Position numbers and translations under genes: made by a program. From Evansella vedderi (GTDB taxonomy: Bacteria > Bacillota > Bacilli > Bacillales > Salisediminibacteriaceae): a stretch of 48,206 bases of DNA. Within the stretch, counting starts at the first letter, position 1. Every line of letters begins with the position of its first letter. Positions 8,334 to 16,359 of this stretch are shown here, piece after piece. Location: positions 1-48,206 of the forward strand of contig NZ_JAUSUG010000033.1 in assembly GCF_030813435.1 (NCBI RefSeq), written 5' to 3'. The notes beneath the pieces were generated by a model. The model was not told the DNA's origin. It ran no database searches and worked only from the letters and a program-made list of their open reading frames with translations.

Positions 8334-8723
8334 TTGTCTTATTCAACGATGCTTACGTTGAATAAGAAAGGTGAAAAAAACAGAGTCATTTACTGCACAG
8401 TAGAAGATTTAGTGTGGGCTTTAATAGATTTATATCCTAACATTGAAGTAGAAAATACAAAGAATAAATTTTCTACTGTTCTATTAGAGTATTATATTCA
8501 AATAGTTGAGTTAGGCGAGGTTCATCCAGAACTTAAGGATAAAATACAATTGTTCATTTCGGCCAAAAGGCTGGAAGGATTAAGTTCTATTATTCTAGAC
8601 AACTACCCCCTTGGCAAACGTGCCAGAGCCCCAGTACGGTGCAACTTCACCGTGTTGGAGCTCTGGCACCATTTTCGGCTTAATATTTCTTTTTCCACTT
8701 CCTCCGTTTCTGCATTCAAATAA
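8334..8723 (+). CDS. Hypothetical protein whose C-terminus is encoded by a palindromic repeat
   Basis: Residues 20-95 (from VIYCTVEDLVWALIDLYPNI through LFISAKRLEGLSSIILDN) look like ordinary protein with several helices, though no family is recognised. After LDNYPLG the frame enters the palindromic repeat at 8620-8669, so the last 30 or so residues are probably not native. The start is also doubtful: ATG 8334 has no ribosome binding site. In another frame a GTG at about 8370 opens KKTESFTAQ and stops. The gene may be degenerate at both ends. Confidence 0.4.
   Translation: MSYSTMLTLNKKGEKNRVIYCTVEDLVWALIDLYPNIEVENTKNKFSTVLLEYYIQIVELGEVHPELKDKIQLFISAKRLEGLSSIILDNYPLGKRARAPVRCNFTVLELWHHFRLNISFSTSSVSAFK
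8620..8669. repeat. Palindromic repeat, GTGCCAGAGC type
   Basis: GTGCCAGAGCCCCAGTACGGTG pairs with CACCGTGTTGGAGCTCTGGCAC around a CAACTT loop: a 22-bp stem with three mismatched positions. The central GTACGGTGCAACTTCACCGT recurs exactly in the hairpin at 25033-25080, so this is a dispersed element and not only a terminator. The 8670-8840 stretch beyond it shows no complete gene. A reverse-strand fragment (KGRITVYLNAETEEVEKEIL) may be a remnant. Confidence 0.75.
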
Positions 8724-8844
8724 ACAGTAATTCTTCCCTTGGTCCATTCCTTCGTATTGATGGACTAGTTCGTCTTGCCGGTACGCCCGTTCTTGCATCT
8801 ATTGAGAAACGATATCAAGCGTTCGTATCGAATCCGTCCTTTTT

Positions 8845-9294
8845 TTACTCGAATTCATGAAACTGTGCATGAGGACAGTGTTTTCTTAATTCGGTGATGA
8901 ACTGCCTTTTATCTTTTGGTAAAATCTTTATACTTCCATGGGGTGCTGATTTGTAAAATAATTCAAGACCTTTCTCAGACGATGAAATTCGATAACCAGT
9001 AGATTTATCTGTCGTTGGAGCAGCCTTTGTGATGTCTTCATACGGAATTTTACTTTTGAATGGTCCACCTTTAATTAATAGATAATCTTCATAGAAAACA
9101 TACTTAATAGAAATTGCGTACCACAATATAAACCCTACTGAAATAATAAAGATTACAGACATCAGCGTTACAATTGATAATGATGCTTTTTCATAAATGA
9201 ATAGAAGGGGAAATAGGGATATAGCACCCATTATTAAAACCATTAAAAAGATAAAGGTTATAAAAAAAATATCTACTTTTGATCGGAATACCAT
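8845..9294 (-). CDS. PH-domain membrane protein (YyaB/bPH_6-like)
   Basis: 149 residues. Two hydrophobic segments (about 8-35 and 40-63) form a hairpin, followed by a small beta-rich domain: VFYEDYLLIKGGPFKSKIPYEDI, ISSSEKGLELFY and SIKILPKDKRQFITELRKHCP. This order, ending in PKDKxxFIxEL, is that of the short bacterial PH-like domain found in YyaB of B. subtilis (formerly DUF1200). AAAGGTG precedes the ATG. The role of the family is not established. Confidence 0.75.
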   Translation of the reverse strand: MVFRSKVDIFFITFIFLMVLIMGAISLFPLLFIYEKASLSIVTLMSVIFIISVGFILWYAISIKYVFYEDYLLIKGGPFKSKIPYEDITKAAPTTDKSTGYRISSSEKGLELFYKSAPHGSIKILPKDKRQFITELRKHCPHAQFHEFE

Positions 9295-9485
9295 TGGTTT
9301 ATTACACCTTTCTTATAGTATTTATGCGATTAATAAATAGAAGTTCATTCTTCCATTCTTTAAATCAATCTTTCTACTTAAATTATAGATTATTTTGAAC
9401 TAAATTATAATGTTTCAAATAAACTTTTAGAAAGGAACATGTTTACAAAAAGTCCCAATTAAAAATATGGTAAGGTATAGAAGGG

Positions 9486-9761
9486 ATGGTTAAGGTGACG
9501 AAAAATAAGAATCAGCATTGGAAGATCCTATCTGTTATATGCTTTTTAATTGGAGGTGTTGTTTGGGTTCCTAACATTATTCTAGGGTATGGATATAGTT
9601 ATTGGCTTTTGACATTTATTGTTAACCCATTGGGAATATTATTTGGATATTACGGTAGAAGTAAGTTTACTATCCTATTAAATATTGTGATGACATGTAG
9701 TTTCTTTCTTTTCATGTTTCTCGGGTATTTAATTAGTACGGTCTTTGGGGGACATCCTTAA
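9486..9761 (+). CDS. Small hypothetical membrane protein
   Basis: 91 residues with three hydrophobic stretches (WKILSVICFLIGGVVWVPNI, YWLLTFIVNPLGILFGYYG and FTILLNIVMTCSFFLFMFLG) and a lysine-rich N-terminus. An ATG at 9486 and a GTG at 9495 are both possible; the GTG sits five bases after AAGGGATGG and may be the true start. No family is assigned. A terminator-like hairpin follows at 9827. Confidence 0.6.
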   Translation: MVKVTKNKNQHWKILSVICFLIGGVVWVPNIILGYGYSYWLLTFIVNPLGILFGYYGRSKFTILLNIVMTCSFFLFMFLGYLISTVFGGHP

Positions 9762-9826
9762 TAGTTTTTCGAGTATGAATACTCGGGTATCTGGAGATAA
9801 ATGAAATGACCGATGTTTAATCGTAA

Positions 9827-9855
9827 AGAGTTGTTAACCTAACGACTCTCTTTTT
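9827..9855 (+). terminator. Intrinsic terminator
   Basis: AGAGTTGTT pairs with AACGACTCT (9-bp stem with one G-U pair) and is followed by CTTTTT. A second small stem without T residues (CGAGTAT-GA-ATACTCG) lies upstream, just after 9768. Confidence 0.65.
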
Positions 9856-9898
9856 AGGAAGCATGGAAAGATTTAATTTAAATGGAAGGTGATTAATT

Positions 9899-10393
9899 GT
9901 GAGTATTCAAGTGAAAATAGAAGATATTATCGAAGAAATGGAATTGCAGTTTGAAGAGTCTCATGCACTACTTAATATTCAAACTGGTGACATCGTAGTA
10001 GTTACATCAGAAGAGTTGCGAGCCGCGGAAGAGGAAGAACCATTGGATGATCTTCCCGATTGGGAGCGGGAAAATAGATTGGTTGCCATCGATGTGGTTG
10101 AAAACTTTGATCATTACATAGAGTTGCCAACGGAAGATGAAATTAATGAATATGGGATCATGGCAGACTTTTGCCTCACTGTGACGAATCCATATGAGCA
10201 AGAGATTCTTTTAAAGACAATCAAGGGTAAAGGGGCCTTTAGAAGATTTAAGGATAAAATATACGAGCTAGGCCTCGACAATCAATGGTATGCCTATCGT
10301 GACGAAGCTCTTAAATGCATTGCCGTAGAGTGGTGCCGAGACAATAAAATAAACTTTATTAATTTTTCCCAGAAAAGGAAACAGGGAGAATGA
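9899..10393 (+). CDS. UPF0158 family protein
   Basis: 164 residues from GTG 9899, about eight bases after GGAAGGTGAT. Recognisable UPF0158 features are the acidic N-terminal half with TGDIVVVTSEELRAAEEEE, the central FDHYIELPTEDEINEYGIMADF and the C-terminal segment GKGAFRRFKDKIYELGLDNQWY followed by RDEALKCIAVEWC. The biochemical role of the family is unknown. The gene is monocistronic, ending at the hairpin at 10447. Confidence 0.85.
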   Translation: MSIQVKIEDIIEEMELQFEESHALLNIQTGDIVVVTSEELRAAEEEEPLDDLPDWERENRLVAIDVVENFDHYIELPTEDEINEYGIMADFCLTVTNPYEQEILLKTIKGKGAFRRFKDKIYELGLDNQWYAYRDEALKCIAVEWCRDNKINFINFSQKRKQGE

Positions 10394-10446
10394 TCTTTAA
10401 TACGGTCAAAAAACCGTTTTCGACGCGGACAAACTTAAAAGAGATT

Positions 10447-10472
10447 AGGGAACTCAATGGAGTTCCCTTTTA
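10447..10472 (+). terminator. Intrinsic terminator after the UPF0158 gene
   Basis: AGGGAACTC-AATG-GAGTTCCCT is a perfect 9-bp stem followed by TTT. Confidence 0.75.
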
Positions 10473-10629
10473 AATAACCATTTAAGTAAACCATTCCCTT
10501 GTTCATGAGAGACCTCATTCTTAGATATGACTTACAGTATGAAACGCCAAGAGGAGTAAATGATGACCTCTAATGGTAAAGGGATGTTAATATGTAAATT
10601 AATTTTGTTAAAATGAGGGAGGAATAGCT

Positions 10630-10686
10630 TTGAAACTAGTTTTTTTATATCACCCTGTTAAATTTAAAAGACACATCAACGATTGA
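10630..10686 (+). pseudogene. N-terminal remnant of a VOC family gene
   Basis: GAGGGAGGAATAGCTTTG gives a good ribosome binding site and a TTG start for MKLVFLYHPVKFKRHIND, which then stops. MKLVFLYHPV is how many Bacillaceae VOC (glyoxalase-like) proteins begin. The sequence after it (MKMKLTNPQVKKINEYRINS in another frame, to about 10777) does not continue a VOC fold, so this looks like the truncated 5' end of a lost gene. Confidence 0.45.
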
Positions 10687-10824
10687 ATCACTCATCATGA
10701 AAATGAAACTAACCAATCCACAAGTTAAAAAGATTAACGAGTATCGAATAAATAGTTGGTTGGAACTAATAAAGTAATTCCACATCTATGAGTAACATGA
10801 AACTTATAATCTAAAACATTCAGA

Positions 10825-10912
10825 TAGATGGCGCGCTGTATGCGGTGAAAGTCGCACGTACAGTGCTGGGCAGGGGAAAAGCCGGAGATAACATCAAACG
10901 CTTACCTATTGC
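10825..10912 (+). mobile_element. Group II intron remnant (domains V-VI)
   Basis: Domain V is at 10829-10868 (GCGCGCTGTATGCGG-TGAAAG-TCGCACGTACAGTGC) and domain VI runs to CTTACCTATTGCT at about 10912. It closely parallels the window's first 92 bases. No reverse transcriptase or other intron domain precedes it, because the upstream 350 bases hold unrelated gene scraps. It is therefore a truncated, immobile copy. Confidence 0.75.
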
Positions 10913-10979
10913 TACCGTTAGAGAAATTTCGAGTTGCAATTGCAGCTCATTTTTTATACCCACAAACTGGAAAATGGTG

Positions 10980-11166
10980 TTAAGCTAAAGGGGAGTTTGC
11001 AATTTTAAAGAAAAAAGTATTTTAGATTTAGGATGTGGTGATGCATCGTTTTTGATATTAAATTACTTTTTCAAAATGTTCATAGAAATGTGGCTGCTGT
11101 TGTAGTTCTATCGGAGGCAGGGTTAGTAGAAGAAGGTGTTACACCCCTAGATAGAGAAAACTGTTA
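10980..11166 (+). pseudogene. Methyltransferase and other gene fragments
   Basis: At 11003-11051 one frame reads FKEKSILDLGCGDASF, the motif I glycine-rich loop of a class I SAM-dependent methyltransferase, but it soon loses its frame. From about 11068 another frame reads FQNVHRNVAAVVVLSEAG followed by LVEEGVTPLDREN and a stop at 11164-11166, apparently the tail of a different gene. With the intron remnant at 10825 and the VOC scrap at 10630, the whole 10473-11207 gap is decayed genes. Confidence 0.45.
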
Positions 11167-11207
11167 AAAGGAATTAATAACACCTTATGATATAGGGAGG
11201 AAATAAA

Positions 11208-11693
11208 GTGAGCTATGAAATTATAACATTACCAGCTTATCGAGCAGTAGGATTAAAATGGGAGGGAACATTCTCGGAAATTGTACCGAATTTAAAAAAC
11301 GTTATTCAACAAATGGAAGACCGTGCTGATGAGTTAGAGAATAAGGTGAATCCTAATGTTCAATTAGGTCTATCTTATCATGTAATTGATAATGGATTCG
11401 TACATTACGCGGTGTATGAAGTGAGTGAGGAGCAGGAAGTACCTGCTGGAATGATTGAAATAAGGGTTCCCAAGTGGACGTATGTGAAGACGACACTTAA
11501 CAAAGGAGAAGATATACGAAAAACATATACGGATTTACATCAATGGTTATTTGATAGTGATTATACAGCATATAGAGAACCTGGTGTAGATTACTATGAT
11601 CGCTATATGCCGATTAAACATGAACATTATCCAGTTGATCGTGATACAAATAATCCGCACTTTGATATTTATATACCGATTGTAAAAAAATAA
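11208..11693 (+). CDS. GyrI-like/AraC-effector-binding domain protein
   Basis: 161 residues from a GTG behind GGGAGGAAATAAA. It begins MSYEIITLPAYRAVGLKWEG, as GyrI-like small-molecule-binding domains do. It continues through a Gly/Leu-rich middle (NVQLGLSYHV, HYAVYEVSEEQEVPAGM) to WLFDSDYTAYREPGVDYY and FDIYIPIVKK, the standard C-terminal strand. There is no DNA-binding domain, so it is a stand-alone effector-binding protein. Relatives bind cationic or hydrophobic drugs or act as hydrolases; the ligand here is unknown. Confidence 0.8.
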   Translation: MSYEIITLPAYRAVGLKWEGTFSEIVPNLKNVIQQMEDRADELENKVNPNVQLGLSYHVIDNGFVHYAVYEVSEEQEVPAGMIEIRVPKWTYVKTTLNKGEDIRKTYTDLHQWLFDSDYTAYREPGVDYYDRYMPIKHEHYPVDRDTNNPHFDIYIPIVKK

Positions 11694-11821
11694 TGTTTTC
11701 TTATTAAACAAACGAATAAGCTTTTGTGGATCAACCTCTCGTTGCCCTTATGTCTCTAACGGGGAGGAATGACCTACAATGGTGAACTAATTTACTATTC
11801 ACGTATAAGGGGTGGAACCAA

Positions 11822-12717
11822 ATGATAACGATTCAAGCACAAATAGAAAAACTAGAACAAGAAATTTTTGAAAAAAAGAAACAGCTTGTTGAATTACGAA
11901 AGTCAGTCGGTGAACGCTTAGTTCCTAACTATGAATTTGTTACCTCGACAAATAAACAAACGACTTTGCTTGATTTGTTTGGTGATAAAGATGAACTATT
12001 TGTTATCCATAACATGGGGAAAAGCTGCTCTTATTGTACAATGTGGGCGGATGGCTTTAATGGTGTTTATCATCATTTAGCCGCAAAAGCAGGATTTGTT
12101 CTTGCTTCTCCAGACACCCCTTCCGTCCAAGAGGATTTTGCAGCGGAACGAAAGTGGCAGTTTCCGATGATTTCTGTTAAAGGAAGTTCGTTTACCGATG
12201 AGTAGGCTTCTTGAAGGAAAATCAGCATTACCCTGGTGTTTCGACATTCAGAAGAGATGAGCAGAATAACATTTACCTTTGCACTCAAGCTTACTTCGGA
12301 CCAGGTGATGATTATTGTGTCCCTTGGCATTTATTTGACCTACTACCTTCAGGCTCTATAAATGTTCAAACAAAAATGAAGCTTAACAATCAATCATCAT
12401 ACCAACTTACCAACAATATTGCGATAGGTGTGAGGGATTACGATAATGCCATTGCATTTTATCAAGAAGTACTAGGGATGAAGGTCGAACAAACCTTTGA
12501 AAATGAAACCAAATTTACGATCAGTGGGACAAACTTCTTTATAGAAAGCACAGGTGAAAGAATTGTTCATTTTGAATTTGCAGTTGAAGATATTGAAACA
12601 ACTAAATATCTGCTATTAGAAAAAGGTTGTCAAATCACGAAGGAGTATTCTCCAAAAAGTGTAATGGTTGAAGACCCATTTGGAATGAATTTTCACTTAT
12701 TCGAGTCAATAAAATAG
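11822..12717 (+). pseudogene. DUF899-VOC fusion gene split by one frameshift
   Basis: The first frame (11822-12205) encodes a DUF899 thioredoxin-like domain with a CSYC motif (C69-S-Y-C72), VIHNMGKSCSYCTMW, and RKWQFPMISVKGSSFTDE, then a TAG. The next frame (from about 12211) continues the domain without loss (KENQHYPGVSTFRRDEQ, FGPGDDYCVPWHLFDLLPSG) and runs directly into a C-terminal VOC domain (NNIAIGVRDYDNAIAFYQEV to VMVEDPFGMNFHLFES). A net one-base change near 12200 would restore a single protein of about 298 residues. DUF899-VOC fusions are, to my recollection, known in Bacillaceae. The second half could also be translated alone from TTG 12211. Confidence 0.75.
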
Positions 12718-12779
12718 ATAAATTTAGTCTGAAATGTCACTGTGACACTTCGAAAATTATAAAGTTTCAATTTTCTTCG

Positions 12780-12985
12780 GGGAGGATAGTAAAAAAGCGG
12801 TTGTTAGAGTTGTAGGGGCCTTTGTCAGGCATACCCTATTTTCTCACTAAGGATATAGAGAATTAATATAAAAAGCTACAAGAGAATGGTGTAGAAGTAA
12901 CTGAAATAAAAGATGATGGCGATAACAATTTTTTGATTTTTATGATTTAGATAATAATAAGTTGCAAGTTTGCTGTTGGGGGTAA
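12780..12985 (+). pseudogene. Remnant of another VOC protein gene
   Basis: The end is clear: KLQENGVEVTEIKDDGDN, then after one missing base DFYDLDNNKLQVCCWG and a stop at 12983-12985. This is the last beta-alpha-beta unit of a VOC protein. Upstream bases (for example a FFGEDSKKAV-like reading) are damaged by stops and shifts. Nothing else is found in the 12718-13041 gap. Confidence 0.55.
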
Positions 12986-13041
12986 ATTGGTAATAAGATT
13001 TTTATTACTAGCTCTACTTCTACAAGTTAAGGAGAGTTTAA

Positions 13042-13878
13042 ATGATTGAAAAAACAACATTAGATAATTTTGAAGAATATGATGACCCTATTTTATATGA
13101 TAAGGAAAATGATCCATATACAGAAGATGTCACTTTTTTAGAAAAATGGGCATCGAAAACAGAAGGAGTAATTATTGATTTGGCTTGCGGTACAGGAAGA
13201 GCAACTATACCTTTAGCAAGTAAAGGATATAGAGTAATAGGTGTGGACCTTCATAAAGGTATGCTTAATGAAGCCAAAAATAAAAGCTCTAACCTAAATA
13301 TACAGGTAGATTGGGTAGAACAAGATTGTTCAAAATTAGATTTGAAAATAAAAAGTAACCTGATATATTCCGTAGGGAATTCATTTCAGCATTTCCTTAC
13401 AAACGATGCTCAGGATGGCTTGTTAATGTCTGTGAACAGGCATTTAGAAACCAAAGGGGTTTTTATTTTCGGAACTAGATTTCCAAGTGCGGAGGAATTG
13501 TTTCAACCTAGTAAAGAGGAGTATTGGAGAACCTATATTGATAGGGATACTCAAAATAAAGTAGATGTTTATACGGTCAGTAGCTATGACTCCTTAAATC
13601 AAGTACAGCATCATACAACGATAAGAAAATTTAAAAATACGGATGAAGAAGTAGTCAATGAAGTAAAAACAAATATTAACCTACGTTATGTATTTCCAAA
13701 AGAGATGGAACGGATTTTAACTGACAATGGCTTTGAAATAATCGATGTTTACAAGGACTGGAACGAAACTCCTATAACAGAAGATAGTTATCAAATGGTT
13801 TATGTTTGCAGAAAAGTTAAGGGATTGCAAAGAAAGAGCAGTGTCTTTTCTACAACTGGTTGCTACGGGGAAGGTTAA
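13042..13878 (+). CDS. Class I SAM-dependent methyltransferase
   Basis: 278 residues, ATG after AAGGAGAG. Motif I is GVIIDLACGTGRATIPLA (about residues 42-59); motif II ends in the acidic residue of VIGVDLHKGMLNEA; a later VEQDCSKLDL matches the adenine-binding acidic loop. The C-terminal half is a beta-rich extension (NLRYVFPKEMERILTDNGF, then a final strand YQMVYVCRK), typical of small-molecule methyltransferases of the Methyltransf_25/11 type. The last 18 residues (LQRKSSVFSTTGCYGEG) look non-native and may be a changed 3' end. The substrate is unknown. Confidence 0.8.
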   Translation: MIEKTTLDNFEEYDDPILYDKENDPYTEDVTFLEKWASKTEGVIIDLACGTGRATIPLASKGYRVIGVDLHKGMLNEAKNKSSNLNIQVDWVEQDCSKLDLKIKSNLIYSVGNSFQHFLTNDAQDGLLMSVNRHLETKGVFIFGTRFPSAEELFQPSKEEYWRTYIDRDTQNKVDVYTVSSYDSLNQVQHHTTIRKFKNTDEEVVNEVKTNINLRYVFPKEMERILTDNGFEIIDVYKDWNETPITEDSYQMVYVCRKVKGLQRKSSVFSTTGCYGEG

Positions 13879-13904
13879 GGTAGCCGAGTAAGGAGGCATT
13901 CCAA

Positions 13905-14792
13905 TTGGGTATTTTTAATTCAGATCGACCTAAAATTTCACTTGAAAAATTGAAGAAATCAATGTTTGAACGATTTCTATCCATAATAAGTATCCTAATA
14001 TTCGTGGGGAGTGTAGTTTTTCTTGTTGTGATGTGGAGTTACTTGCCAGCTCAGGTTCCTGCCCATTATGGTGCCACTGGTGAAGTAACCAGACATGGGG
14101 CCAAATGAGAGATGGTGGTCCTACTGATGATCGGAGCAGTTCTTTATCTCTTAATGCATGTGCTTGAAAAGTACCCGCATCTACATAACTATCCAATGGA
14201 GATTACGGAATCAAATGCAGAAGAAGCATACCGAATTTCTCGTTCGCTCATTGGTATGGAGATCACCACCACTGCTGGAGATGGGGCAGAAGCAGTGGTT
14301 GCTTGCCGAAAATCACTCCCAGATGTCATCTTAATGGACATTCAAATGCCAAACATGGACGGTATTCAAAGTGTTAGGGAAATAAAGTCTCAGTGGCCAC
14401 AAGTAAGAATCATGATGCTGACTACCTTTAAAGACGAAGAAAATATAAGGCTAGCACAAAGGGCTGGAGCGGAGGGGTATTTGTTAAAATCAACCCCTGC
14501 TAAAAATATGGCACAACAAATTAGAGTGCTCGATTCCGGCTCCTCTATTCTAGATGCCAATGTGCTAAAAACATTGACAGGAAACGATAAAGAAAAAAAT
14601 AAAGAAAAGCTTTCCCGGTTAACTAATCGGGAAAAGGATATCATGGAGCTTGTGGCGGAGGGGTATTCCAATAAAGAAATTGCGGAGAAACTCTTTATTG
14701 GCGAAGGAACTGTTCGAAATACATTATCAATCATATTAAGTAAACTCGAATTACGAGATCGAACTCAGCTAGCGATCTTTTACTGGAAGTAG
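13905..14792 (+). pseudogene. Chimeric remnant: DUF1648 membrane protein joined to a truncated LuxR-type response regulator
   Basis: From TTG 13905 the protein reads like a DUF1648 membrane protein (one membrane segment, then YLPAQVPAHYGATGEVTRHG) and stops at TGA 14106-14108. The same frame resumes at 14112 with the next DUF1648-type part (VVLLMIGAVLYLLMHVLEKY, HLHNYPMEITESNAEEAYR, SLIGMEI). At about residue 52 after the stop it becomes a NarL-type response regulator (DGAEAVVACRKSLPDVILMD). The receiver keeps the phospho-acceptor Asp and the C-terminal HTH (LTNREKDIMELVAEGYSNKE) but lacks its first 30 or so residues, including the acidic pocket. This looks like a deletion fusing two genes, plus a nonsense mutation. 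Confidence 0.7.
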
Positions 14793-14849
14793 TATTAAAA
14801 CTAAAAAACTGTTCATGTCAAGGCATCCGTTACTATGCTATTTAGTTTA

Positions 14850-14878
14850 AACACCTTCTTCGTTGAGGGTGTTTTTTA
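14850..14878 (+). terminator. Intrinsic terminator after the chimeric response regulator
   Basis: AAACACCT and AGGGTGTTT pair around a TTCTTCGTTG loop, followed by further T residues. Confidence 0.65.
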
Positions 14879-14932
14879 TTTAAAGTATAAAAACGAGGTG
14901 GAATTATGCTAACATAAAGACAATTAGTAAGT

Positions 14933-15162
14933 ATGGCAAGTTTATCAAAAAAATGGATGAACTACACTGAAGAAATCTCCAATGGAGTCATCCAAGCCAT
15001 TAGAAAGAAAGAGAAGGAACTAACAGTTGGTCAATTAGAACCTTGGGAACAGCGTCCTTAACACTAGGGCTCGGTACCTCTTTAAAAGATAGAAGAAGAG
15101 TGGCGACAGTGCTACTCTTATTCTATTCCTTGAGAAAAACACTTACGGAAGCAGTAATTTAA
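14933..15162 (+). pseudogene. Frameshifted remnant of an unknown gene
   Basis: An ATG at 14933 opens MASLSKKWMNYTEEISNGVI, then QAIRKKEKELTVGQLEPWEQ and a stop at 15061. A second frame continues LGLGTSLKDRRRVATVLLLF, then YSLRKTLTEAVI, to a stop at 15160-15162. The two parts read as one protein with a soluble N-terminus and a hydrophobic end, broken by a frameshift near 15060. I do not recognise it. Its 3' end overlaps the convergent YdhR remnant. Confidence 0.35.
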
Positions 15163-15250
15163 TACTTTTCGCTAAATCAGAAAATGCCTCCGCCATTTCA
15201 TCCCCGAATGGACCATTCATTTTGAAGTCCACTTGCAAAACGAAAGCCAT
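15143..15250 (-). pseudogene. N-terminal fragment of a YdhR-type mono-oxygenase
   Basis: The reverse strand from 15250 reads MAFVLQVDFKMNGPFGDEMA, then EAFSDLAKSI, and breaks after about 31 residues (LLLP, stop). This is a near-textbook start of the YdhR family (E. coli YdhR begins [20 protein letters not shown]). It sits just behind the DsbA-like gene at 15263 on the same strand, in what looks like the second position of a former two-gene operon. Confidence 0.65.
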
Positions 15251-15262
15251 TGTCATTCTCCC

Positions 15263-16189
15263 TTATTTTGTAGTTGTTGTTAAATACAATTCTTCAAGAA
15301 TTTCCTTGACTTGATAACTATTAGGTGAAAGTTCTTTGTCAATAAAGTTGTTTATATCCGATTTTTCAACATCATACATTACTTCAATTTCTTTTGAGAA
15401 AAGGAGCTTTTCTTCTTTAAGTAAATCTGATAATGCCGGTTGTTGTTTTGGAGTAGGGTCTTCACCTAGAACTTGTGTTAATCCATCGACATAATATTCG
15501 ATTGGGCGACCGCCAACGATTTTAACCCCTTTATTTTCTTCATTAACCATGATAATAGTAGGAAACCCTCTAGCCCCAAGTTTTCTAGTTAATACAAAGT
15601 CTTCATTTAATAAATCGTGACCAGTTTGTTCGTCAGCTTCTTTTACAATTACTTCACCCTCTAGTCCCATTTCATTAACGATTTCTACTAGGACAGATTC
15701 CTCACCAATGTTTTTATTGAAAAGAAACAGAGCCTCTCTAGCACGACGTAGGTATTCAAATGCTTTTTCCTCACCGTGATGTTTTTGAATAATTTTATAA
15801 ACACGAGATGGTGGAAAAGATGACTGAACTGGATTGTCAATCATTAATGAACCATCAATCGGCATGCGATAATGTTTGCCTACTTCTCTCCAGTGACCTG
15901 CAACATCAGCAGGTCCGTGGATGCCGTTAGCAGGATCGACTGGACCACCATGCCATTTTTCTAATAAGCCACCCATGACGGTTTTGAAGTTGAAATAATG
16001 TCCATACTGCTTCATAAAACGACGAAGTGTTGGTTCCAATGCCCAACAATGTGAGCAGATTGGATCGGTTACATAATATAAATCTATTTTTTTTCTTGGT
16101 TGGTTCCAATCAATTATTTCCAATTCATCGTTACCTGTAACACCACATATACCTGTTTCTAAATCGCAAATCAAGTTTTTGTTTGTCAT
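15263..16189 (-). CDS. DsbA-family FrnE/SpxH-like thioredoxin-fold protein
   Basis: 308 residues. LYYVTDPICSHCWALEPTLR carries the C45-S-H-C48 active site of the DsbA/FrnE family. GARGFPTIIMVNEENKG provides the cis-proline loop. A helical insertion (roughly residues 80-190) and a long C-terminal helical tail make it larger than a simple DsbA. The layout resembles SpxH (YjbH), the ClpXP adaptor that delivers Spx, and also FrnE-type oxidoreductases; the two cannot be separated here. There is no signal peptide, so it is cytosolic. It is divergent from a TetR gene with a 22-bp palindrome between them. Confidence 0.8.
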   Translation of the reverse strand: MTNKNLICDLETGICGVTGNDELEIIDWNQPRKKIDLYYVTDPICSHCWALEPTLRRFMKQYGHYFNFKTVMGGLLEKWHGGPVDPANGIHGPADVAGHWREVGKHYRMPIDGSLMIDNPVQSSFPPSRVYKIIQKHHGEEKAFEYLRRAREALFLFNKNIGEESVLVEIVNEMGLEGEVIVKEADEQTGHDLLNEDFVLTRKLGARGFPTIIMVNEENKGVKIVGGRPIEYYVDGLTQVLGEDPTPKQQPALSDLLKEEKLLFSKEIEVMYDVEKSDINNFIDKELSPNSYQVKEILEELYLTTTTK

Positions 16190-16300
16190 ACTAGCATTCC
16201 TCCTAATATATTGAAGTTAGGTGCAAGCTGAAGTTTTATATTTGCTTCATAATGCCAGTTTAGTGAATAATAACATCTAAGAACACCAATACTTTCTTGG

Positions 16301-16322
16301 ATGTGTTGGATATCCAACACAT
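16301..16322. promoter_or_regulatory. Perfect 22-bp palindrome, probable TetR operator
   Basis: ATGTGTTGGAT and ATCCAACACAT form an uninterrupted perfect palindrome, 38 bases before the tetR start and 112 bases before the divergent dsbA-like start. Size and symmetry are those of TetR-family operators. It probably controls both directions. Confidence 0.75.
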
Positions 16323-16359
16323 TTCAAAAATTGTTGAAAAAGTAGAAGGGAGTTTTACG

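Noticed and set aside
8595-8798. A 67-codon minus-strand frame through the 8620 palindrome
   Set aside because: It reads through a repeat and has no ribosome binding site. A different minus frame looks slightly more coding, but only as a remnant.
12073-12330. Minus-strand frame across the DUF899 frameshift
   Set aside because: DUF899 motifs on the plus strand continue on both sides of the shift, so the antisense frame is accidental.
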